Positions 48,398-59,059 of a DNA stretch of 64,000 bases are shown here, piece by piece; within the stretch, counting starts at the first letter, position 1; every line of letters begins with the position of its first letter. Both the position numbers and the translations under genes were made by a program. A model generated the notes under the pieces. That model saw only the letters and a list, made by a program, of their open reading frames with translations, made no database searches and was not told the origin of the DNA. The DNA is from Antitrichia curtipendula (Eukaryota > Streptophyta > Bryopsida > Hypnales > Leucodontaceae). The stretch is from the NCBI GenBank assembly GCA_951230915.1, contig OX579636.1:22937567-23001566 (forward strand), read 5' to 3'.

Positions 48398-49248
48398 CTT
48401 ATACTTTATAGCATAGCAATTGTTATACGTCCAACTTGGCATGCTTAAAGTTTCCATCTAATTTTGAAGAGCCCTCAATTTCCTTGTCCTTCACCCTTGC
48501 TCACCAAATACGACCCATAAAGAGTTGAGTGACCATTCATCAACTAAAAAAAAGGATAAAGCAACTAAACTTAGGATGAATAGTGATTTCAAGGACCATT
48601 CCTTGACATGCTAAAATCAAGTGTCAAGAGAATATTGTGAAAGGCCCATAGCACTTTTCATCCACATTTGAAGAGTATTGGACCTAAAGCGTGTAATGGT
48701 GGCCATGCTCTTAAGAGATTCAAGCACAAAATTTATTTTGAGCTGTACAAGTAGAACTGCCATAAAGTAATAGCCTCGGGACTAAAAGAGAATATTACGT
48801 TAGAGAGAGACTACAAGATTAATGACATTTGAAGTTTTTTTTAGTAGGCTACAATTTTGTGGCTTTTGGGGGGTTGAAGTCACATTCACTGAAGCGACAT
48901 CTAGATTCTAAATTCAATGAAAGTCACTTCTTCTTTTTATTTATTTTATATATTTCAATATGTCCAAGCTAAAACTGAAAGAGTAATATCACTTTACAAA
49001 GGTTATTGGCTTTGTAGAAGTTATACTATATACATATCGGATTTATTTAGAGGATGCACATTAGAGCCCTTTGATTCAACCAAGAAGACATGATAGCAAA
49101 AACCTTGCTACTTGACCCGTTATGATACTTGTGTAGGGTTGTTTTCTTGGTGTCAATTGGAGTTGCCTTTAGAGTTTTAGCTAGACATATTCTCTTGTTT
49201 CAATTTAGAATGGTTTTCAATTTAAACAATTAGTTTTGATTTGTTCCT
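48398..49248. other. Intergenic sequence, nothing recognised
   Basis: AT-rich with no supported gene, RNA or element end. Confidence 0.4.
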
Positions 49249-49252
49249 TTAA

Positions 49253-51501
49253 CCCCTAAGTGGTCAATATTGAATTTCACTTTTTAGCATATGATAAATA
49301 ATTTTAGATACAAAATTTTGTAGGATTAGGTGCAATGCTTGGACGTTTTGGTGCTCACTTGTATTCAATTCATCATTCTAAAGGCCGTCTAAAATGGTAG
49401 GAGGTCAATCTTTTTATTTATCAATTTTTTAGTTAAAGTTCAAGATTCCTAAAATGAGAGGAATCCATGAGTATTTATCTTCAATGATGTACTCTTGGAT
49501 ATGCTAAATGTGTAGGGAATATCCATGTTACTTGCAAAGTTTTCTATCAATTGTGCATGAATGACTTCTTGACCATGCCCTTCTAATTTCTACATCAAAC
49601 TTAAATACATTTATGAATCATTTTGAACATAACATTGATGAGGATAGTGTTAGTGGTCTATATTCAAAGTGTGTACTACTATCAATAGTTTGGCCCTCAC
49701 ACTTTTTCTTCTTACAAGCTTGAAGGTAATTTACATTCCTATGAGAAGATAGAAAAAGATGTCAACAATCCAAACTAGGTCACTTGGGCAATCTAGGGTT
49801 AACCCTCAAAGGATTGAAGGAGTTGAGCATAGCTCTTGTTTTCTTGACTAGCTCTTATAACAAGCATAATTCTTCATTTGTGTGGAATAATTTTGATGAT
49901 TACCACCATTGAAATGAAGGAAGAATTATGTAGCTTTTTTTTGGAAAAAAGATCAAGAAAATCACACATTTTTTGTGAAAAAGGCCACCATTGACAATTT
50001 GATGAAAGATGTTTGGTTAAGCAGTACTTTGTACATATATTGAAATTGGAATGCTGAAATTGAAATTCTCAAAAGTACTCAAAAAGTAGATTTTTTCCAC
50101 GTATATAGATCATCATAATTTTGACATATAATTAGATCAAATAATTTTGAGGTGTAGAAAACAAAGACATAAAGATCTAAAGTAACAGTCTAGAGTTCCT
50201 TCTCTATTCTCCAAAAATTCATCAAACATCACACATTCAATCATTTATTGATTGGATTGCATCAAAAAATTCAATGAAAAATTGTCTAGGTCTCTTTGTT
50301 GTTCATGGACTATTAGTGAGGTTCATATTTTGAAATTTTGTACAAATGTAGTTGCAAAAGACACCTAGTGGCCTTATGTTCCTTTACAATTTAAGATAGC
50401 ATGATCCAAAATCAATCCAAGTCTAGTTGAGAGTCCTACAATTGACCCCAATTTTACCAAGTTCCATCTTAATGCAATGAAAATTTTACCTTTTTTCACA
50501 TTAAGACATTTGAAAGTAGAATGGGGCCAAAAGATGAGCTATAAGGCTTAGAATTGGTTTGGAAAGTGAATATTTCATAAATTCAATAGATAGAGTCACA
50601 AAGTAAATACACATGGCAAAGATTCACTCATTTCTCACAATCCTAACCCTAAAATTCTAAATGTTTGCTTATGAGACACTTGAAGGATTAAACAAGATCC
50701 TATGATCTCAATTTTTGATGTTATTTTCTTAGACTTTTTATAAAGATAAGAATACACACTAAATTTCTAGAGATATAATTTTTATTTCAATCAATGTCCA
50801 ATAGAAAAAGTTATGCCACTCTACACACTAAAAGTAGTTTGCTAGGCAACACAAAAAAAATAACAAGAAATAAATAAATAAAATTTAATATTTTGTTCTC
50901 ATAGAAAATAATTTTGCATACATGGAAAGCTTTGATTCATTCCATTTGGACTAGTGATGAGAATGTTATAGAGAATCTTATTTTAGGAGCACTCAAATCA
51001 TATTTATCAAAAAGTAATTTTTTGGATTCATTTTTAATTAATTTTTCACAATTTTTCAAAAAAAATTCCACATAACTTATTTTGCTTGCCAAAACAATCT
51101 CACTATTGGGATTAATGCATTTCAATTCCTTGTATTTTATAACTATTCCTATATAGTAGCATTTTTTTTAAGAATGAAAATTGAATGTATTAGTTTTTTA
51201 GTTTTTTTTCTTTGACTTTCAATTCAATATTTAACATAAAAAATTAGAAATTCAAAATTAGTAGTACAAAAAATTTAAGTTAACAAAAGAACTTGTTTTC
51301 TTCACTTTATATACAAATATTTTGCAATCTATGTAATCAAAGTTTTTGAAATTTCTTTCACATAATGTTGTACTAGTTTATGCAAGATCCTATGGTTAAA
51401 TATGAAGAAAACCAAAAAAATTAGGCTTTTATGCTCTTTACAATAGAAATGGCAGTTTTGAATGTTTTTTGATGAAAAAAAACACTTTGGGACTTTAGGG
51501 G
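49253..51501. mobile_element. Double piggyBac-type element with central palindromic TTAA
   Basis: It is flanked by TTAA at 49249-49252 and 51502-51505. The left end is CCCCTAAGTGGTCAAT; the inverted right end is CCCCTAAAGTCCCAAAG. Inside, at 49795-49806, AGGGTTAACCCT is a perfect palindrome centred on TTAA that looks like two element ends meeting. The arrangement parallels 38353-39830, and the right-hand interiors of both are homologous. No transposase frame. Confidence 0.6.
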
Positions 51502-51505
51502 TTAA

Positions 51506-52400
51506 GGGACTCTTATGAATTTTTATTGCAATAATGAAGGGAATCAAGACAACAAAATTATCATCCCAAAGGTCAAGAATAGGTCCCTTCCAACTATCCA
51601 CATTGAGAAGCTATATGCTTCAATTTAACTATCTATATTATTTCAAAAACTAACTATATATTATCCTATAATTGGTCGTCTTTTTGCAACAAAATAATAT
51701 ATTCAATATGTCTATGTAGAGGAAAAAGTTAATTCTAAACATTCCTTAAGACAACAACACTTATAATGTTATTTTTAAAATTATGAAATTATATGTAGTT
51801 TATACAACTAAATAATCACATGTAACAACCAAAAGGATGATAAAGGGATATTCTATCTTAATCCTTATTTAGGACTAAAAATCCTCTATTTGTTTATTTC
51901 TTCAAATTTTGCAAGCATGCTGATTTCATACTTTGTGTAAATACAATGAACCGAGACTTCCAGTAGTAGAAATAGGCATAATGTTGATTATGGGAAGCCA
52001 AAGAAAAAAAATATGTTACCATGTTTTAACAAATGTATATGAAGGAATATGCCTACTATTTAGTTCCTTCATATACATTGTAAGGAACATGCCTACAATT
52101 TAGTTCCTTCATTTACATTGTAAGGAACTAAATGGTAGATGTGGTTGTGATTTTATCCATCTCAAAAAAAATCCAAGGCTACACAACTAAGGATTCATTA
52201 TAAAAAAAAGGTCAATAAGTTAATCATTTTGTCTTTGAAGTCACTTTTAATATAAATTTTTTTTGTAATTTTGCTTATAATAGAAAATGTAGTTATGATA
52301 ATCCATTGGTGTTAGGAAAAAGAATCACTCACTCATCCTATTTCTAGTTTCCGTCCATTACATATGGATGCAATAATACAAGCATGAGGTCACTATCTTA
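51506..52400. other. Intergenic sequence with a short imperfect duplication
   Basis: No gene was seen. Near 52037-52130 a segment of about 45-53 bases containing GCCTAC(T/A)ATTTAGTTCCTTC is present twice in tandem and can also pair with itself (GGAACTAAAT). The remainder is AT-rich. Confidence 0.4.
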
Positions 52401-52429
52401 TTCTAGTGTGTTGGCTCAAAATACATAAT

Positions 52430-53975
52430 ACATAGCTTTAAGCACAATATTAGTCATTTTTTGTTGCATTTGCTTAAAGCATAGGCTCACTATAAACGCT
52501 TAAAGTGTCACTCTTCATATCACAACCATAGATGGTACATTTAATTTTTTCAATTCACATTTGCTTAAAGCATCATTATCTCAACATTGTTAATAACATT
52601 TCTAAGGTGGAAGCACCCAAAACCGTCACTTTAAGGAATTCAGCATACTTGGAGGCATCATTTCAAAAAAATAAAAAAATTCTGATGTTAGCGAGAGAAA
52701 ATCATGAATTTTCCAAAAAAAAATTAGATTTTTCGGATGTCATATTTAATTTCTATGATTTTTCAAAGTTGTGGGTCTCTAGATCACTGGAACCGTCATG
52801 TAGGTGCACCCAAAACTGAACCCTGCGGAAATTAGCTCTTAAGCCAGTCAGATATTGGTAAGTGTCCTTCAAATATGTCAGCCAATCAAAGCCAAGCATT
52901 TGGCTGACGGATTAACTAAAGTCTAGGGACATAATTGGATGAGTCTAGGGTCCATGGCAAGGTACAGGGACGGGAATGGGTGTTTTCACCTTAGCTTATT
53001 TTATTCAAGACAATAGGCATCCAGCCTAAACAACTGTCTTAAACATAATACAACTTAGACATCTAACTATTCTTTCTAAAAACATTGCTTAAAGCATTCA
53101 CCTCAAGACTATATCACATTCAACAATATTGTGGCTTAAAATATTAACAACCACAAAGGTTCACTATTCACTAGTACAAATTCATACACTCCACAATTTT
53201 ATGAACTTAATCACACAACATTAACATAGCTTTACGCTACAACTTAGAACTCAATTATCCAATCTTTGGATACATTCAAACTTTCATTCATTACCCAATC
53301 ACTGGAATTCTTATACAAACTCATACAGTCTATACTCTTTGTGTATTCACTCATAATTGATTACAACCAACTTTTAAGCCACATATCACCTCCATTTGTA
53401 TGGCTTTAAGCTTAACCACAAAACACACAAATCATTTCCTTTAAGGGCTTACATTACACATAATATTGCTTTAAGTACATTCAATATGAATCGATCGCTT
53501 CAAAGCTTTCATAAACTAGCATATTGATTCAATCAATAACATATACACAACTGAGCATCCGCTTAAAGAGACCAACTATAATGATTCTTATCATGGAAAT
53601 TTGCACATAATCATTCAATAATTAATCACTTAATCACACAATTTCAAATATTCAACATTCAACCATTCAACGTATAACTGCCCAATCACTAGGGCTTAAA
53701 AATCAACAAATCACAAATACACAAAAACGCCCAATCTCTAGGACTCTTACACCACTTGAAAATAAATGATTTTAAGCTTTACTACCTCAACTTAACAAAA
53801 CAAGTACATAGTTATAAGCAAGGACATTGAGAAACTAGCATAGTTGTTGCTCTAAGGAAAGAAAGAGAGAGAATGAGTGAGTCTTCTCCATCTATCATAT
53901 ACTTCAACCGACTTCAAGCAACTTCCAAATCCACATATTGATTTAATTGTTTTAACATTCAATAGCTTAAAGCTA
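52430..53975. repeat. Region with repeated GCTTAAAGC motif, possibly copia LTR
   Basis: GCTTAAAGC or its inverse GCTTTAAGC occurs at 52434, 52472, 52563, 53087, 53403 and 53965, with one-base variants near 52497, 53468, 53561 and 53771. It flanks a probable copia RNase H end at about 52855-52975, so the motif may belong to long terminal repeats. Variants of a CCCAATCACTGG-type phrase also recur near 53285, 53680 and 53730. The boundaries are uncertain. Confidence 0.4.
52855..52975 (+). pseudogene. Probable copia RNase H C-terminal end
   Basis: One plus-strand frame reads AKHLADGLTKV, then a stop, then GHNWMSLGSM. This parallels the end of copia polyproteins, where ADGLTKPL is followed by a short tail containing LGM. 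The rest of the element upstream was not recognised, so this is a fragment. Confidence 0.45.
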
Positions 53976-56034
53976 CTCTTGAGATCCCATGTTGATTCCT
54001 CAAATCCATTAATATACAAGCACTCAGGAGAGTGCTAATATTTGAGCTTGTGAGCGTAAGCCTATGAGCTTGTGAGCCTCCATTTTTATTTATTGAAGAC
54101 CTATAACTATGGAAGCAGATGTACATGAACTACAGTCCAAATGAACAACAAATGAATACACCACTATGCAATTTGTACCAAAAATTTGAACCAATATATT
54201 TTTTTAAATCGAGATATAGTCAAAATAAATAGTGTGTATATGCAAACAAATGATGAAAATAGGTGTAGTGGTTTAAGATGTCTCACTATGGAGCTTACAA
54301 ATGTAAAACTGCAATTCATTATAACACCATTATGGGGGTGACGTTTATGAAGTCTAAAATAGAAAGAACAACAAAAGTGGGCCAAAAAGGTCAAACATAA
54401 ATCTATTGACAAGCAAAGGTTGTAAACATTACAAGCACTAAATCACAAACAATACTTTTGAATGATTAAATGACTAATGTAGTCTTCATCATGGACCTTC
54501 ATGTAAATTTAAATGATGAAAATAGTCCACCTATTTTATTTTACTTTTGTGGCTATGCTTTTAAATAAAAACAAAAATACCTTAGACATTGAATATATAA
54601 AAAAATAGTAATAATATATTATACATCAAAGAAATGTATTAATCCCTCATGAATCTTCAAAGAAGTGTCCATTGCTAAAATTACCAACACACAAGTTTCT
54701 CTTGAATCATCTCTAGACTTTCATCATAAGTTTCATAATGATACTTCACCTACTCTAAAAAGGCCATAGTGTACTTAGGATCTATAATGGGAAGCTTCTT
54801 CTTCAATTCTAAATGAAAATCTACCTTCAACAAATTCTTGTTGCACGAAGTGAATGGTTGATAAAAATAAGTATTATTGCTCTTGATGACAGATGTTATG
54901 CATAGTAGAGCAAGAAAATGTTAATTCAAATTAACAACAAGAATAAAAGAAAGACCTAAGAATTGAAAAGAAATATGAAATGAACATGGAATAAGACTCC
55001 ATTTAGAGCCTCAATAGTCAAAGTGAACCAAATTTTTTGTTTTGACTTCTTCTTGGTTTTAGCAAAAGCAAAAGCAAAAAAGTTTTAGAGACTAAGAAAT
55101 AAAACAAAATGAAAATTGATAAAGAAATTGAAAAAATGATCAATTGACTTCATAAAAATATTGCCAACATAATTGCAGTGTCTCCTTTGACTTCTAGAAC
55201 AATACTTCCAAAAACACAATGCCATGTGAAGTTGTCCGCATGATCTTGGTTGATAATAGGCAACCACGCTTACAAATGGTGGTTGCCATCCCACACCATA
55301 AACATCTTGTTAGAGAAAACTTTTGGATCTTTATCATTTTCCAATTATTTTTTAAATGCAACATTTATTCGCATCCAATTGGCATTCCATGATTTAATAA
55401 TATGATCTGTGACATCAATTGTCTTCCCCTCATTATTCTCCAAGGCTAGATAGAAAACTCCAATTCCTTCTATGTAACCATTAGTAACAAAGTGTGCAGT
55501 TAGATTCACGACATCATTCTTCAATAAACAACTTGATAATCAACAAAGAAATCATGTGATATAAAAGAATATTGATTTTTTATTTTGCCCTTGGTTGATG
55601 CTTCAACCACTTAAGACAAAAAGAAGAGTTGACAATTTCCCTCTTCAAAAAGCCATGCAATTGTAATTCTAGTTGATCTTAAGAAAAAAGTCACAGTTCA
55701 GCATCTAATCTTTGCTTCAACATCTTTGATATGATGTCTAAATGTACTCAATTGTCATGCATTAAGAAAAATGACTAATGTAATCCAAAAATAAAATGTG
55801 AATCACTTCTAATTCAAACTTTGTTTGTATTGGATGAGGTTGGAAAATGGGCTAGCTATTAAGAGATGACCAATAGTAATGATAAACTTGTATTGACCAA
55901 ACTTCTTTAGAATCTAAAACAAACATAAAAGACTAGCACTTAATACCTAGATCCTAAAAAATGAATCTCTTCTAATCAAAATCGAGATTTAAAAAAATTA
56001 TAGTTTATATATAGATATTGTAGAATATGTAATT
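53976..56034. other. Intergenic sequence, no gene recognised
   Basis: AT-rich; the open frames are short and without recognisable motifs. A GTGAGC-type short repeat occurs near 54045-54080. Confidence 0.4.
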
Positions 56035-56039
56035 CAACA

Positions 56040-56660
56040 TGGTAGCCATTAATGGCTATCCGTAATTAGGAAGACCAAAGAAATTACAACATTTGACCAA
56101 GTCCTAACATATAGTGCAAGCAAATTTGAATCCCCCCAAAGCATGGTCTTTAATGGATGTCCATTAGAATGGCAAAATAAATTGCAGCAATTAACCAAAT
56201 CTTAGCATATGGTGCAAGAAAACAAGATTCCAAAAAAGCATGACCATTAAAGGCTATGCACTAGGAATGCAAAAAAAATAACAACATTTGATCAAATTCT
56301 AAGCATATGTTGGAAGCAAACTTGAATCCAAAAAAATATGGCTGTTAACGGTTGTCTATTAGGGAAGCAAAATAAATTGCAGCATTTGACCAAATCTTAG
56401 TATATGGTGCAAGCAAATTAGAATCCAAAAAAGTGTGGCCGTTAACAGCTAGGGTCTAGAAAGGCAAGAAAATTTTAGTATTTGACTAATTCCTAGCATA
56501 TAATAGAAGGAAATTTAAGTCTTGAAAAGTGTGGCCATTAACGGATGAGGTCTAGAAACGCAAGAAAATTTTAGCATTTGATTATTTAGCATATAATAGA
56601 AGAAAATTGAAGTCCTGAAAAACGTGGTCATTAATGGTTGGGGTCTAAGAAGGTCAAAAT
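56040..56660. repeat. Minisatellite, ~97-bp unit, about 6.5 copies
   Basis: Successive units start near 56042, 56141, 56238, 56339, 56436, 56531 and 56626. Each begins with a palindromic-looking core such as GCCATTAATGGCTAT or GGCCGTTAACAGC. It continues with AAATT(G/A)CAGCATTTGACCAAAT and CTTAGCATATGGTGCAAG variants. Units have diverged considerably, so the array is old. Confidence 0.75.
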
Positions 56661-57255
56661 GGCCATTTGGAAAGTAGAATAAATAAAAACATATTACCAA
56701 ATTGTAGCTTGCATTATACTTGCATAGCAGGTTCAGGAGTATGGTGCTAGATATTTAAGTTCAGTCCAAAATAAACTTTAGCAGTTCAAAATCTCATTTT
56801 TTGAAAAATCAACAATAAAATCAAAATAAATAAATTTTATTGGGCATTCACATCATAAAGTTTGAAAATCTAGTTATTGTGCGTGTTCCTTGAAGAGAAG
56901 ACAAGATGTTTATACAACTGTGGTGGTAGGAGGTAAAACATCCCATGTGGAATATGTAATTAGGATTACTAGGAGCTCAACCTAGTTAAATCAAAAGCAG
57001 GAATTGTGTTCAATGTAGAACTTTAAACTTCATTTTGGCATAGTAGATTAACTTCTTTTTTTAACTTTTAATTATGAAAAGTTGGAATATCAAGTTAAAT
57101 TACATCTCCAGAAATCCGTTTGAGATTTAAATCCTTCAACCAAAAGTTATAGACGGTATTACTTTTGAAACGATATTACTTTTAACTTCATTTTTTTTAA
57201 CCCTAGCTAAATCCTAAATTACAAACCATTTGAATAATGATTTCATTCATCATTT

Positions 57256-57468
57256 TTGCAGAAATTGACAATAGAAGAATTAGCAAACATCTCAACGTGC
57301 AACCTAGAAAAAACAATGCACAAAATTGGATGCAAGCTTCCGAAAAAAGTAGGTCTGATTTGTTGGTTTCCATTTGTGATGATTGGATTTAACCCATTAA
57401 GGGCTGCAGTCAATTTGGGAGATAGGGAAAGTGTTCAATGGTTGTATGGGCTAAGTGGTTACTGTTGA
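57256..57468 (+). other. Isolated exon-like open frame, unidentified
   Basis: A good 3' splice site (TCATTTTTGCAG) is followed by an open frame starting KLTIEELANIST. A GTAGGT donor-like sequence occurs after LPKK, near 57351. No family was recognised and no neighbouring exon was found. It may be a captured exon in a transposon, or chance. Confidence 0.25.
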
Positions 57469-58990
57469 AGAAAACTAATGCTTGACAAAGATCGGACCAT
57501 ACCGATGGATGTAGGGTGAATGGTTTACTATTAATCAATGAATTTTGTGGCAAACTATGGCGCTATCTGGTTTATTATGAAGCATCTTTGTTTTTGTATG
57601 TATATAGGTGCGTACATAATATAGTATCATACAAATGGGATTGTATTTCTTTATTCAGAATTATTCTATGTCGTTTGGAGCCACGTGGTTCATTTTTATT
57701 GTGATCATGGCAAGCACAGACATCTCAAACGGTAGGGAGCGTTAGGTTGGAGTTCATGTAGCCTATCTTATCCAAATGTAAAAGCCAATGCATGGATTCA
57801 ACTAAAGCGGCGGTTGTGATGAGGGACCCTACGAATGCTTTCAGCTACTTTTGCACTCACAGCATCATGATGTCCTCCAAAATGGATAAGTAACAACGGC
57901 TACAGAGACACTACGTGACTAGGTGACAACAACACCAGGAAACAAAAAAGGAAAACTTATTCAAAACTACGCAGCGCCGCACCATTTGTTGCCCACTCAA
58001 AATTTCAAGCACATCCCTACAAATTTATGGTACTCTACAAAGCGCCACAAGCATAGCAATAGAAAATAATATGGCATTGTCATAAAGTTCCAATCCACAA
58101 GCACGTTGGTAAAACAATACATGGAACAATTTGAAACATGAGAGTTCAAAATTGGTGCCCACTGCACTCACAAAGAATATTACACAATTGCTATGTTTAA
58201 ATGCAGCTAACAAAAAGAAAAAATACCCATTCACAAGCTCTTCCAACACCACGGACAACGATCCATAATCACATCAGTGGAAATTGGTTGAACCATCTGT
58301 CATTTTGTTAGCCCCCGAAACATCAAAGTGTCTACATGTTCAACATAATAGAACCTGACCGGGATCCTGCCACAAATGGAAATGCACATGCAACTAATTC
58401 AGACATTGCGTTCTATGTACATAAATCAAAATGCATCCATAGAAGCCTTTACAAAGAGAATATGTAGCAAGTAGCAACGAACACTACACAAAACTTCAAG
58501 AAGTTTGACAACTTTGACGGCACTTATCAGTGTATAAAGATAACCATGGGCATAGCTACATAACAGTTCCATGGCTATGAAATAACTCAAAGTACTTTGC
58601 AGTGCACAAACAAACACCACCACACTCAGTGTAGATTCACCAGATCCATCGCTTGCAAATGTGACAAATTTGGCGGAGATTGCTTTGGATGGGAGTGTGA
58701 ACACTAGGTTTGTCACATTTCTAAGGTGAAATTCTATGAACGAGATGACTGCTGCCTAAAGGTGCTCTAGTCCTATAAGGCTGCCCTATTAGATAATATG
58801 CAACTCGTAATTGAAATTCCTTATGGCAAAGAGGTTTCTCAACCAGACTCTTCGACAATTTCTTGTAAATAATGAATGCATTGGCAATACAAGAGTCAAG
58901 GCGGAAAAAACAAAAACAAAAAAACACAATCCCACCGTTTCTTTATGGCTATTTGTATGTTGTAATATGACCGATTCTAATCACCCACAT
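57469..58990. other. Sequence flanking the piggyBac relic, no gene recognised
   Basis: The open frames have no recognisable domain. The base composition is more balanced than the surroundings and could include the C-terminal, non-conserved part of the piggyBac-derived element, but this cannot be shown. Confidence 0.35.
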
Positions 58991-59059
58991 CAACTCTACC
59001 CATCCTCTGCGAGTAGAGAATCTAGATGGGCAATGTTGGCACCTCCACTATCCTCTGCC

